From the NCBI RefSeq assembly GCF_037892425.1, contig NZ_JBBKTT010000001.1, positions 1,426,001-1,490,000 on the forward strand: DNA of 64,000 bases. The letters run 5' to 3'. The stretch comes from Lacibacter sp. H375. Lineage in GTDB: Bacteria > Bacteroidota > Bacteroidia > Chitinophagales > Chitinophagaceae. Position numbers and translations under genes: made by a program. Below are positions 46,025-54,824 of this stretch, one piece after another. A model generated the notes under the pieces. It did no database searches. It saw only the letters and a list, made by a program, of their open reading frames with translations, and was not told the DNA's origin. Within the stretch, counting starts at the first letter, position 1. Each line of letters opens with the position of its first letter.

Positions 46025-47836
46025 ATGAATATTCGCAACATAGCAATCATTGCACACGTAGACCATGGAAAAACAACCTTGGTGGATAAAATTTTACACG
46101 CAACCAAGGTGTTTCGTGACAACCAGGACACTGGTGAATTGATCATGGACAGCAACGATCTTGAAAGGGAGCGTGGTATTACCATTTTCTCTAAGAACGC
46201 CGCTGTAATTTATAACGACGTAAAAATTAACGTAATTGATACTCCGGGCCACGCCGATTTTGGTGGTGAAGTAGAACGTGTATTGAAAATGGCTGATGGT
46301 GTAATTCTGTTGGTTGATGCGTTTGAAGGCCCGATGCCACAAACACGTTTTGTGTTGCAGAAAGCACTTCAGTTAAATTTGAAACCTATTGTGGTGATCA
46401 ACAAAGTTGATAAACCAAACTGTCGTCCTGATGAAGTGCATGATTCAGTGTTCGATCTTTTCTTTAACCTCGATGCAACAGAAGAACAATTAGATTTTCC
46501 TACTTACTATGGTAGCGGAAAGAATGGTTGGTTCAACGATTCATTAACTGAGATCGATAATATTTTCCCGTTGCTTGATGGTATTATTAAATATGTACCT
46601 GCACCAAAGGTGGCAGAAGGTCCGTTGCAAATGCAGATCACTTCATTGGATTATTCTTCTTTCCTTGGCCGTATTGCCATTGGTAAAGTAAGTCGTGGTT
46701 CAATTAAAGAAAGTCAGCAAGTTGCTTTGATGCAGGCCGATGGTACAGTTCGCAAACTGAAAGTGAAAGAACTGTATGTGTTTGAAGGAATGGGTAAGAA
46801 AAAAGTAGCTGAAGTAATTGCAGGTGACCTTTGTGCAGTTGTTGGTGTTGATGATTTTAATATAGGTGATACATTGGCTGATGCTGAAAATCCTGAAGCA
46901 TTACCGGTGATCAGCGTAGATGAACCAACAATGAACATGTTGTTCAGCGTAAATAACTCACCATTCTTTGGTAAAGACGGTAAGTTTGTTACAAGCCGTC
47001 ACTTGCGTGACAGGTTAATGAAAGAAACAGAAAAAAATCTTGCGCTTCGTGTTTCAGATAGCGAAGATGGTGATAGCTTAATTGTTTATGGTCGTGGTAT
47101 TCTTCACCTTGGTATCTTAATTGAAACAATGCGTCGTGAAGGATATGAATTAACTGTTGGTCAACCACAGGTAATTACCAAAGAGATAAATGGTAAAAAA
47201 CACGAACCATACGAAACGCTGGTAGTAGATGTGCCGCAGGAATTTGCAAGTAAAGTGATTGACCTTGTTACACGTCGTAAAGGTGAAATGCTGATCATGG
47301 AAACCAAAGGTGAAATGCAGCATCTGGAATTTGAAATTCCATCAAGAGGATTGATTGGTTTGCGTACACAAATGTTGACAGCTACAACAGGTGAAGCAGT
47401 TATGGCACACCGTTTTAGTGAATATAAACCTTGGAAAGGCGCTATCCCCGGCCGTAACAATGGTGTATTACTTTCGAAATTCCAGGATAAAACAACCGGT
47501 TATTCAATTGATAAATTACAGGATCGTGGTACTTTCTTTGTTGATCCGGGTGAAGAAGTTTATGCTGGACAGATCATTGCAGAACACATTAAACCAGGTG
47601 ATCTTGTTGTGAATGCAACAGAGGGAAAGAAATTGACCAACCACCGTGCAAGTGGAAGTGATGATGCAACACGCATTGCCCCAAAAACATTACTTACGTT
47701 GGAAGAGTGTATGGAATACATTCAGTTTGATGAGTGTATTGAAGTAACACCTAATTACATTCGTATGCGTAAAGTGATACTTGATGAAGAGGAAAGAAAG
47801 AAACAATCGAAATCAATGAACGCACAGATGGCGTAA
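46025..47836 (+). CDS. typA: Translational GTPase TypA/BipA
   Basis: A ribosome-associated GTPase of the EF-G family, involved in 50S assembly and stress growth. The 603-residue protein has G1 [10 protein letters not shown] near residue 13, [12 protein letters not shown] (switch I) near 45, G3 [14 protein letters not shown] near 74, and G4 NKVDK near 128. The EF-G-like domains and the TypA-specific C-terminus ([12 protein letters not shown]) follow. The ATG at 46025 gives the standard N-terminus; a TTG 6 bp upstream is unlikely. Confidence 0.96.
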   Translation: MNIRNIAIIAHVDHGKTTLVDKILHATKVFRDNQDTGELIMDSNDLERERGITIFSKNAAVIYNDVKINVIDTPGHADFGGEVERVLKMADGVILLVDAFEGPMPQTRFVLQKALQLNLKPIVVINKVDKPNCRPDEVHDSVFDLFFNLDATEEQLDFPTYYGSGKNGWFNDSLTEIDNIFPLLDGIIKYVPAPKVAEGPLQMQITSLDYSSFLGRIAIGKVSRGSIKESQQVALMQADGTVRKLKVKELYVFEGMGKKKVAEVIAGDLCAVVGVDDFNIGDTLADAENPEALPVISVDEPTMNMLFSVNNSPFFGKDGKFVTSRHLRDRLMKETEKNLALRVSDSEDGDSLIVYGRGILHLGILIETMRREGYELTVGQPQVITKEINGKKHEPYETLVVDVPQEFASKVIDLVTRRKGEMLIMETKGEMQHLEFEIPSRGLIGLRTQMLTATTGEAVMAHRFSEYKPWKGAIPGRNNGVLLSKFQDKTTGYSIDKLQDRGTFFVDPGEEVYAGQIIAEHIKPGDLVVNATEGKKLTNHRASGSDDATRIAPKTLLTLEECMEYIQFDECIEVTPNYIRMRKVILDEEERKKQSKSMNAQMA

Positions 47837-47847
47837 AAGATAAAAGC

Positions 47848-47880
47848 AAAGACCCCGATCATTTGATCGGGGTCTTTTTT
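47848..47880 (+). terminator. Intrinsic terminator after typA
   Basis: A 13 bp stem (47848-47860 with 47865-47877) around an ATTT loop is followed by a T-run. It ends typA; the convergent murA transcript could also use it. Confidence 0.9.
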
Positions 47881-47915
47881 ATTTAGCTCATTTTAGTTTT
47901 TATAAAATCAAAATA

Positions 47916-49226
47916 TCAACCTTCAATACGTTTGATGTCTGCACCAAGTTTACGCAACCGTTCATCAATGTATTGATAGCCCCGGTCGATCTGTTCAATA
48001 TTCTGAATAATACTTTTTCCTTCAGCACTTAATGCTGCAATTAGCAATGCTTGCCCAGCACGTATATCGGGGCTGCTCATTGTAATACCCCTTAACTTTT
48101 GTTCACGTTCCAAGCCAATAACAACAGCTCGATGTGGGTCACATAAAATAATTTGTGCACCCATATCAATGAGTTTATCTACAAAGAACAAACGGCTTTC
48201 AAACATTTTCTGATGTATGAGTACACTTCCTTTTGCCTGGATGGCAGTAACAAGAACAATGCTCAACAGGTCAGGCGTAAAGCCCGGCCATGGATGATCA
48301 TAGATCGTTAGCACACCACCATCAAAGTATCGTTGTATTTCATACAACTCCTGTTCGGGTATATGAATATCATCACCGTCAATTTTTAAATCAATACCTA
48401 ATTGTCTGAATTTTTCCGGGATAATACCAAGTTGATCAATACCTGCTCCTTTAATAACAATATCGCTTTGTGTCATTGCAGCTAAGCCAATGAACGAGCC
48501 AACTTCAATCATATCGGGCAGAATGCGATGAGCAGTACCACCTAAATAATCAACACCTTCAATACTTAACAAATTACTTCCAACCCCACTGATCTTTGCA
48601 CCCATACGATTAAGCATGGCACAGAGCTGTTGTATATAAGGCTCACATGCTGCATTGTAAATAGTGGTGGTTCCACTGGCCATACTTGCTGCCATTACAA
48701 TGTTAGCAGTGCCTGTTACAGACGGCTCATCAAGCAACATGTTTACACCTTGCAGTTTGGTTGTTGTGAGATGAAAGAATCCATCTTCAGGATGATAATT
48801 AAAGTCGGCCCCCAGCTTTTCAAAACCAATAACGTGTGTATCTAATCTTCTCCGCCCAATTTTATCACCTCCGGGTTTTGGAATAAATGCTTTTTTGTAA
48901 CGGGCAAGCATTGGTCCTGCGAGCATCACACTTCCACGTAGCTTGCCGCTTTTCTTCTTAAATTTTTCACTGTGCAGGTAATCAATATCTACATCATCGG
49001 CCTGGAAAATGCAGGTGTCCCGTTGTGGTCGTTCCACTTTCACGTTCATTTCGCCCAATAATTCAATAAGCAGATTCACATCAACTATGTCGGGAATGTT
49101 GGTTATAGTAACTTTCTCGGGTGTGAGTAATACCGCACTGATGATCTGTAGAGCTTCATTTTTCGCTCCTTGGGGAATAATTTCCCCATTAAGTTTTTTA
49201 CCACCTCTTACTTCAAAAGAATGCAT
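47916..49226 (-). CDS. murA: UDP-N-acetylglucosamine 1-carboxyvinyltransferase, Asp-type
   Basis: MurA transfers enolpyruvate from PEP to UDP-GlcNAc, the first committed step of peptidoglycan synthesis. The 436-residue protein has PQGAKNEAL with the substrate-binding Lys-Asn at residues 22-23, GFTPDLLS with the catalytic Asp near 299, and PDIRAGQALLIA with the conserved Arg near 391. At residue 121, in PGGDKIGRRRLD, Asp stands where the Escherichia coli enzyme has Cys115, the target of fosfomycin. Known Asp-type enzymes resist that drug. Confidence 0.95.
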   Translation of the reverse strand: MHSFEVRGGKKLNGEIIPQGAKNEALQIISAVLLTPEKVTITNIPDIVDVNLLIELLGEMNVKVERPQRDTCIFQADDVDIDYLHSEKFKKKSGKLRGSVMLAGPMLARYKKAFIPKPGGDKIGRRRLDTHVIGFEKLGADFNYHPEDGFFHLTTTKLQGVNMLLDEPSVTGTANIVMAASMASGTTTIYNAACEPYIQQLCAMLNRMGAKISGVGSNLLSIEGVDYLGGTAHRILPDMIEVGSFIGLAAMTQSDIVIKGAGIDQLGIIPEKFRQLGIDLKIDGDDIHIPEQELYEIQRYFDGGVLTIYDHPWPGFTPDLLSIVLVTAIQAKGSVLIHQKMFESRLFFVDKLIDMGAQIILCDPHRAVVIGLEREQKLRGITMSSPDIRAGQALLIAALSAEGKSIIQNIEQIDRGYQYIDERLRKLGADIKRIEG

Positions 49227-49296
49227 TGAGTATAATTAAATGTATTAAGTGTATGTGATGACAATCTCTTATTGCTACAAAGTACTGCGAAATAAA

Positions 49297-49329
49297 AAAG
49301 GTTAACAAGTACTTTTCTTATTAACCTTT
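49297..49329 (-). terminator. Intrinsic terminator after the DUF4290 gene
   Basis: AAAGGTTAA (49297-49305) pairs with TTAACCTTT (49321-49329), with AAG/CTT continuing the stem. The minus strand continues with a run of T. It lies 22 bp past the stop of the DUF4290 gene. Confidence 0.75.
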
Positions 49330-49351
49330 CAATTTGTTTAGCTAGCAACGA

Positions 49352-50059
49352 TCAATATCTCTTTTTAAACTTTCCGCCACCATTGCCGCCTCTGTTATCA
49401 CGGCCGCCACCGCCGCCACCTCTGTTATCTCTTCCACCACCACCACTGCGTTGCTGGAAATGTTTTTTGAATTTACCTCCACCACCGCCACCACGGTTCT
49501 CTCTGAAATCATCACTTGGGCGATATTGACGAACAAAAGGCCTGTTGTTAAACTCCAGTTCACCTTTTGTAATAGCACTTAACTCCGCCTGGATAGCATC
49601 ATCATGAATATTTTCTTTGTGCCAGTTGTTATAAGAGAGTTTCATGTAATAAGCTATAGCATTGGCAAAACCTTGTTTCTTTTCGGGGTTCTCTTCTTTC
49701 AACGCCTTATCAATGATCACTTCAATATTTTTACCTAGGTGATTATAACGTGGGTAACGCTTAGGATAAGGTAAACGTTCCGGCTTTGCTTTTAATGACT
49801 CTCTTGTAGGAATTGGATATGGACTGTCTACATCCAATTTAAAATCGGAGATAAGAAACAAGTGATCCCATAATTTATGACGGAAATCTTCTACATTCTT
49901 CAGGTGAGGATTTAAAAAGCCCATCAGTTCAATTGCTACCTGGGCTTGTTCCTGCCGCTTTTGGCGATCTTCAATAGTTATGATATGATCAACCATTTTC
50001 TGGATATGTCGTCCGTACTCACGAATGGTTAAATGATTTCTTGTAGTGTTATATTCCAT
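49352..50059 (-). CDS. DUF4290 protein with RGG tail
   Basis: A 235-residue protein. Residues 1-175 form the helical DUF4290 domain (YNTTRNHLTIREYGRHIQKMVDHIITIEDRQKRQEQA and YPKRYPRYNHLGKNIEVIIDKAL). The last 50 residues are a Gly/Arg-rich tail with several RGG and RDNRGG units and FKK pairs, typical of RNA-binding tails. The function of DUF4290 is not known; the tail suggests RNA contact. The start at 50059 gives the usual N-terminus. A minus-strand TACATTTG (50081-50074) lies 15 nt upstream and may be its -7 promoter element. Confidence 0.88.
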   Translation of the reverse strand: MEYNTTRNHLTIREYGRHIQKMVDHIITIEDRQKRQEQAQVAIELMGFLNPHLKNVEDFRHKLWDHLFLISDFKLDVDSPYPIPTRESLKAKPERLPYPKRYPRYNHLGKNIEVIIDKALKEENPEKKQGFANAIAYYMKLSYNNWHKENIHDDAIQAELSAITKGELEFNNRPFVRQYRPSDDFRENRGGGGGGKFKKHFQQRSGGGGRDNRGGGGGGRDNRGGNGGGKFKKRY

Positions 50060-50102
50060 AAACTTGATAATAGCAAATGTAAGCAAAGGGTTTATAAAAA
50101 AA

Positions 50103-50124
50103 GCTGCCCTTTTTAGGGGGCAGC
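50103..50124 (-). terminator. Intrinsic terminator after the metzincin gene
   Basis: GCTGCC (50103-50108) pairs with GGCAGC (50119-50124), and on the minus strand the stem is followed by seven T. It lies 35 bp past the stop of the T9SS protease gene. Confidence 0.8.
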
Positions 50125-50158
50125 AGGTTCCAGTGGTAAACTATGACTATCTAAAAAC

Positions 50159-51781
50159 TTACTGCTTTACTATTTTTTCTGTTATGATGTCACCACCATC
50201 AATGATCTGTAACAGATACATACCACTGTTGAGTGTTCCGGGCTGTAACTGGTTAAAGCCGGTTGTTGTGCGGCCATTTGCCAGTGCACGACCACTCATG
50301 TCAATAATACGCCAATTGTAAGAACCGTTGCTGTTAAGCGCAATTTCATTTTTGCTGATAATATTGGTTACTACATCCACTTTAGATTTGCTACCAACTT
50401 CACGAAGAGCAACAACGTTAGAGTAGTATTTCAATTGTGAAGCTGTTGTTACCAATAAGCGGTAGTAGATTGTTTTCTTTTCTGAAGGTTGGTAACCGAA
50501 GCTGGTGCTGTTGCTGTTTACATTTTGCATGCTGCTGAAACTCATACCGTTTGTTGATGTTTCAATTGAGATCGATTCAATTGGCTCATCGGCAATAATG
50601 TTCCAGTTTAGCTCATGGTTATTGTTATTTGCTTTTCCGTTCAGTTTCATGCTTTGTACAGGAAGTGTTGAAGGAAGTGCGGCGCCACTCACTGTATAGT
50701 CGCCCAACATACCATAGTTTGATACGTTTGTATTTGATGCATTTGTTAAACGGAGGTAGTAAGTGCCTGCGTTTACAAAACTATCGATGGCTACATTTAA
50801 TGTTGTAGGAGGGTTGTATGTATTAATGGTGTTGCCTCTTGAATCGAGCAAAGTCAATTGCAGATCAACATTTGGTTTTGTGGTTCCGTTTGTAGAAGGG
50901 TTAGCGTCAATTTGTAAGCGTGTTGCGCTTGTAATATCCACCCTGAAAATATCCACATCAGATGATGTGTTGATTTCACTGCTTACATTAAAGCCACTCG
51001 TAGGTTGGCTGTTGGCTGATAATGTTGTTGACATTGGCAACAGTGTTGCATCACGATGTGTATTACCAACCATATCTGTTTTATAACCAAATCCGTTGTC
51101 TGAGCCAGCAAGGATAGCCAGATCATCCTGTAATTTAGTGCAACCCTGTGTGCTTGTTCCCTTGTGCCAAAGTGTAAGTGTTTTGCCATAACTGTTGCCC
51201 ATAATAGGTGCCCAGCTGGTTGCACTTCCATTGGTACCGGTACCAGGATTGTATTCATATTTAAAATTGCAATCGGCGTCGTATAACGTTTGGTGGTTCA
51301 AGCCTAATGTGTGACCGCTTTCATGCGAAGAAGCTTCTCCAACATTTTTTTCGTTATAATTCAGCAGGTTTGCAAACACGAACCCTGGGATTTCCATTCC
51401 CCAACGAAAAGTGTTAAGATAAGCTACACCACCTGCGCTACCGTACCAACTGCTATAAGCAGTAATAATAATGCGTTGTCGTTTGTTAATAGGAGCAGCA
51501 AAATATACTGTTGAGTCAGTTGTAATGTTTAGGTTAAAAGGATTGAAATCTTCTGCAACTTGATAAAAAACCGTTCTGATCTTTTCCTCTGTTAAACCTG
51601 ATGGCGTGCAGTAGAAAGGATAGCCACCATTCCAGTAAGGAGTGCTTACTGTTTGTCCATCGAAGTCAAGAAAAATTGTCGCACTTGCAGTTGGGTTACT
51701 GCTCAGTTTAGGCACCTGAGCGAATGCTTTGAATGCGGTTGTTGCAAATAGAGCAACAAAGCATAGGATTAGACGTGTCAT
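50159..51781 (-). CDS. Secreted metzincin-like zinc protease with T9SS sorting domain
   Basis: A 540-residue exported protein with a signal peptide (residues 1-21). The zinc site HESGHTLGLNH near residue 155 is the HExxHxxGxxH metzincin motif, and WAPIMGN near 192 supplies the Met-turn. A PPC-like domain spans about 255-365 (the AGTYYLRLTNA strand lies near 342), then an Ig-like linker. The C-terminus (from about 465) is a type A T9SS signal: LNSGMYLLQIIDGGDIITEKIV. It should be exported by the type IX machinery and act at the cell surface or outside. Confidence 0.9.
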   Translation of the reverse strand: MTRLILCFVALFATTAFKAFAQVPKLSSNPTASATIFLDFDGQTVSTPYWNGGYPFYCTPSGLTEEKIRTVFYQVAEDFNPFNLNITTDSTVYFAAPINKRQRIIITAYSSWYGSAGGVAYLNTFRWGMEIPGFVFANLLNYNEKNVGEASSHESGHTLGLNHQTLYDADCNFKYEYNPGTGTNGSATSWAPIMGNSYGKTLTLWHKGTSTQGCTKLQDDLAILAGSDNGFGYKTDMVGNTHRDATLLPMSTTLSANSQPTSGFNVSSEINTSSDVDIFRVDITSATRLQIDANPSTNGTTKPNVDLQLTLLDSRGNTINTYNPPTTLNVAIDSFVNAGTYYLRLTNASNTNVSNYGMLGDYTVSGAALPSTLPVQSMKLNGKANNNNHELNWNIIADEPIESISIETSTNGMSFSSMQNVNSNSTSFGYQPSEKKTIYYRLLVTTASQLKYYSNVVALREVGSKSKVDVVTNIISKNEIALNSNGSYNWRIIDMSGRALANGRTTTGFNQLQPGTLNSGMYLLQIIDGGDIITEKIVKQ

Positions 51782-51833
51782 AGTATTGGATTTTAAAAGG
51801 GAATAAAAATACCTGCTGGAACAAGTAATTATT

Positions 51834-52292
51834 TTAGTCAGCTATCATGTGTGAAACCTGTTTTCTGTTCCAGTTATAAGAACCAGTAACAGCATCTTGC
51901 TCCATCATCAACATATCACTATGCTTTTGACTGATCATGATACCACGATAAACGATGCTTTGATCTGGCAAAGTGGTTCTTGAAATGGATAGAAGAAGAC
52001 CAGGGCGATCTGTTGATTGAAGTGTAACAGTTGTAAGACCGGGAGCATCACTGCTGATTGCAGTTACTTCGCCTTTAAAACGAAAACCACTTGTTACAAA
52101 AAGATCAACTTTTTGATTCAGACGTGCATTCATAACATCGCTGATAAAATTTTGCGATGGAGCAAAGCGGGAAGCAACATTGCTAAACATTGTTGGCTTA
52201 CCATCATGCTTTTGACGACCTGATTGAAATTCTTGCGAGAAAGAAAAAATAGATAGTGTACAAAATGCGAGTGCGAAGACTAGCTTTTTCAT
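51834..52292 (-). CDS. Hypothetical secreted protein
   Basis: A 152-residue protein with a signal peptide (cleavage near residue 19). The middle contains RLNQKVDLFVTSGFRFKGEVTAISSDAPGLTTVTLQST, a beta-rich stretch. No family is recognised. The start at 52292 opens the signal peptide. Its promoter is well formed (TTG, 20 nt, TACATTTG at 52362-52332). Confidence 0.7.
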   Translation of the reverse strand: MKKLVFALAFCTLSIFSFSQEFQSGRQKHDGKPTMFSNVASRFAPSQNFISDVMNARLNQKVDLFVTSGFRFKGEVTAISSDAPGLTTVTLQSTDRPGLLLSISRTTLPDQSIVYRGIMISQKHSDMLMMEQDAVTGSYNWNRKQVSHMIAD

Positions 52293-52331
52293 AGAATACG
52301 ATTTAGGATATTGGAATACTGGATTACGAAA

Positions 52332-52362
52332 CAAATGTAGACGGAAGAATTAAATCTGGCAA
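52332..52362 (-). promoter_or_regulatory. Promoter of the gene at 51834-52292
   Basis: On the minus strand TTG (52362-52360), a 20 nt spacer and TACATTTG (52339-52332) match the Bacteroidota consensus. The start codon at 52292 lies 39 nt further. Confidence 0.7.
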
Positions 52363-52389
52363 TAGGTATTTATCTGTATTTTAAAAATA

Positions 52390-52411
52390 GACCCCGCTGG
52401 AAAGCGGGGTC
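52390..52411 (-). terminator. Orphan intrinsic terminator in a gene-free region
   Basis: GACCCCGCT (52390-52398) pairs perfectly with AGCGGGGTC (52403-52411) around GGAA. The T-rich continuation lies on the minus strand (TATTTTTAA), so it points toward lower coordinates. No gene upstream of it on that strand uses it. Confidence 0.8.
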
Positions 52412-52847
52412 GTTTACCCAAAATCCACATTGTAAAACCATCAATGTATCCTGACTCTTCCCTGTTGCGAAAGAATTATTTGTAAATTATAAACTGTTAA
52501 CGTACATGTGTTTATAATATTATTTCATTTTAAAAGAACATGGAATTAATAGCAATTACTGTTCCAAACTTTTTCTATGCCAAGAATATTTTTTTTCATT
52601 CAAAAGTATTTTCAAATATTAAGGGAAACTGCTTAAAACCCACACCGTATTTTCTGCAATTCGAACCTTCTTTAGCTAAGTTTTAAAGCTGATGTAATCA
52701 TATATCGTCTGTAAAAATAAAGGCGGGAACATTAACATCCTATCGTACTTCTTTTGAATAATTGCTTGGGAAATCAACGTTTTTGATTGCATAATTTCCT
52801 GATTTGTAGAACAATACTATTCAATTTCAATCTCATTGTTTCACACC
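52412..52847 (-). other. Gene-free region, possible small RNA on the minus strand
   Basis: This AT-rich stretch has no convincing ORF on either strand. A minus-strand TACTTTTG octamer (52608-52601) fits the -7 consensus and would give a transcript of about 200 nt ending at the terminator 52390-52411. No TTTG at the proper distance was seen, so the call is weak. Confidence 0.25.
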
Positions 52848-52855
52848 TACCTTTG
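52848..52855 (+). promoter_or_regulatory. -7 promoter element of the glycosyltransferase gene
   Basis: TACCTTTG matches TAnnTTTG. It ends only 10 nt before the start codon at 52866, so the leader would be very short. No clear TTTG is seen 20 nt upstream. Confidence 0.5.
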
Positions 52856-52865
52856 CAGTTCTTTT

Positions 52866-53996
52866 ATGGTGATTGCAATTAATACAAAATCGTTGCTTCC
52901 GGGTAAAATGGAAGGCTATGGATATTATACTGAAGAGATATTTTCCAGAATAGCCCTTGATCACCCTGAGCATCAATTCTATTTTTTGTTTGACCGTCCT
53001 TTTGAACAGAAGTTTATCTATGGCGCCAACATCCACCCGGTAATCATCAAGCCACAGGCCAGGTTTTCATTGGCATGGGATATTTGGTATAACTGGATGT
53101 TGCCTGTCTTTTTACGAAAGATAAAGGCCGATGTATTTGTTAGCCCTGATGGCTTCTGCTCTTTAAGAACTAAAGTGCCGCAATGTCTTGTTTTACACGA
53201 CCTTGCTTTTCATCATCACCCTGAATTTATCTCGAAATCGCATCTCAGTTATTATCAAAAAAATACGGGTAAGTTTTTAAAGAAGAGTAAAGTAATTGCT
53301 ACAGTTTCTGAGTATTCGAAACAAGATATTATTGAGCAATACAAGATAGATCCGGCAAAAATCCATGTTACTTATAATGCTTCCAGTTCTCTTTTTCAAC
53401 AGCTTTCCTATAAAGAAAAGGAACAGGTTAAGGAGAAATACAGCGCTGGTTGTGAATACTTTATTTACGCAGGATCCATTCACCCTCGCAAAAATCCTAT
53501 CAACTTGTTGAAAGCTTTTTCGAGATTCAAGAAGCGGCAACAAAGCAATATGAAATTGATCTTTGCGGGCCGGCTTGCCTGGAAAACAGATGAATTTACA
53601 AAGCTGCTTTCCACTTTCAGATTCAGAAATGATGTAATTCTTGCCGGCTACCTGGAGAAAAATGAATTGGCGAAACTGGTTGCGTCAGCTTACGCTCTTG
53701 TTTACCCATCGTTTTTTGAAGGATTTGGTGTGCCACCGTTAGAAGCGCTTCAATGTGGAGTGCCTGCCATTGTTTCAAACAACAGCGCCATGCCGGAAAT
53801 TGGGGGTGATGCATATCTATATATTGATCCTGAAAATCCAGATGATATTGCTGAAAAGCTAATGTTGATTTACAAAGATGAATCACTACGTAGCCGACTG
53901 ATCGAAAATGGGAAAAAACGTCTACAGTTGTTTAGTTGGGATGAGTCAGCCAAAAAAATGTGGAGTTGTATTGAGCTGGCTGCCTCTACTGAATAA
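52866..53996 (+). CDS. Glycosyltransferase family 4 (GT-B fold)
   Basis: A 376-residue cytoplasmic glycosyltransferase. The N-terminal domain starts VIAINTKSLLPGKMEGYGYYTEEI. The nucleotide-sugar domain shows YFIYAGSIHPRKNPINLLKAFSRFKK near 200, and the E-x7-E motif EGFGVPPLEALQCGVPAIVSNNSAMPEIGGDAYLYIDP near 287. It probably adds a sugar to a surface polysaccharide, but there is no polysaccharide cluster here. It starts right after a TACCTTTG element. The ATG at 52866 was chosen because the first beta strand begins there. Confidence 0.9.
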   Translation: MVIAINTKSLLPGKMEGYGYYTEEIFSRIALDHPEHQFYFLFDRPFEQKFIYGANIHPVIIKPQARFSLAWDIWYNWMLPVFLRKIKADVFVSPDGFCSLRTKVPQCLVLHDLAFHHHPEFISKSHLSYYQKNTGKFLKKSKVIATVSEYSKQDIIEQYKIDPAKIHVTYNASSSLFQQLSYKEKEQVKEKYSAGCEYFIYAGSIHPRKNPINLLKAFSRFKKRQQSNMKLIFAGRLAWKTDEFTKLLSTFRFRNDVILAGYLEKNELAKLVASAYALVYPSFFEGFGVPPLEALQCGVPAIVSNNSAMPEIGGDAYLYIDPENPDDIAEKLMLIYKDESLRSRLIENGKKRLQLFSWDESAKKMWSCIELAASTE

Positions 53997-53998
53997 CT

Positions 53999-54006
53999 TA
54001 CCTTTG
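53999..54006 (+). promoter_or_regulatory. Possible -7 promoter element of gldC
   Basis: TACCTTTG ends 16 nt before the gldC start codon and lies just after the stop of the preceding gene. No well-placed TTTG is seen, so it may instead be a chance match. Confidence 0.4.
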
Positions 54007-54022
54007 CCACACAAATTTTAGT

Positions 54023-54367
54023 ATGCATAAAAGTAATATATCCATCGACGTTTATTTAGATGAACAAAAAGTGCCCGAGCAAATTAAGTGGAAGGCAAGT
54101 GACAGTAGCGCAGATATGGACCAAACTGCAAAAGCAATGATGCTGGCGTTTTGGGATGGTGCTGATAAATCGGCCCTACGTATTGACCTGTGGACAAAAG
54201 AAATGATGGTTGATGAAATGGCTGATTTTTATTATCAGTTACTCATGACTATGGCCGATACATTCAACCGTGCAACCAACCAACCCGAACTAAGTGCTGA
54301 AATGAAAGAGTTTGCAAAAGGATTCATGCAGAAATTCAAAAAAGAACAGCTTAATCAAAATCAGTAA
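54023..54367 (+). CDS. gldC: Gliding motility protein GldC
   Basis: A 114-residue soluble protein that matches GldC over its length (SNISIDVYLDEQKVPEQIKWKASDSSADMDQTAKAMMLAFWDG, then TLRIDLWTKEM-like ALRIDLWTKEMMVDEM and a long C-terminal helix). GldC is an accessory gliding protein of Bacteroidota whose role is unclear; it is often present in non-gliding species. No other gld genes are in the window. The yqeY-like gene follows 6 bp downstream. Confidence 0.88.
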   Translation: MHKSNISIDVYLDEQKVPEQIKWKASDSSADMDQTAKAMMLAFWDGADKSALRIDLWTKEMMVDEMADFYYQLLMTMADTFNRATNQPELSAEMKEFAKGFMQKFKKEQLNQNQ

Positions 54368-54373
54368 TAAACT

Positions 54374-54823
54374 ATGAGCCTGGAACAAAACATAATGGCG
54401 CAAATGAAAGATGCCATGAAAGCAAAAGATGAAGCTGGATTACGTGGCCTGAGAGCCATAAAAGCAGCTATTCTGCTGGCAAAAACTGCAGGTGGTAGCG
54501 GAGAAATTACAGCCGATGATGAAATAAAACTTTTGCAGAAATTGGTGAAGCAACGAAAAGACTCACTCGATATTTTCCGCAAGCAGAACAGGGCTGACCT
54601 TGCTCAGAAAGAAGAAGAAGAAATTGCCATCATCGAAAAGTTTCTGCCTAAGCAAATGGATGCAGATGAATTGAAAACGATCATTGCAGGTATTATAAAA
54701 GAAACAGGTGCAACCTCACCTGCTGATATGGGGAAGGTGATGGGTGTTGCGAGCAAACAGTTAGCCGGTCAGGCCGATGGTAAAACAATCAGCGCTGTGG
54801 TAAAAGAACTCTTAAGCAAATAG
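54374..54823 (+). CDS. GatB/YqeY domain protein
   Basis: A 149-residue helical protein, essentially the YqeY family: MKDAMKAKDEAGLRGLRAIKAAIL, KLVKQRKDSLDIFRKQNRADLAQKEEEEIAIIEKFLPKQM and VMGVASKQLAGQADGKTISAVVKELL. The domain is shared with the tail of the amidotransferase GatB, where it contacts tRNA. Function of the free form is not settled. It is tightly spaced with gldC and cvpA. Confidence 0.93.
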   Translation: MSLEQNIMAQMKDAMKAKDEAGLRGLRAIKAAILLAKTAGGSGEITADDEIKLLQKLVKQRKDSLDIFRKQNRADLAQKEEEEIAIIEKFLPKQMDADELKTIIAGIIKETGATSPADMGKVMGVASKQLAGQADGKTISAVVKELLSK

Positions 54824-54824
54824 C

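Noticed and set aside
54023-54367. A gliding motility locus around gldC
   Set aside because: No other gld or spr gene lies in the window; gldC occurs alone here.
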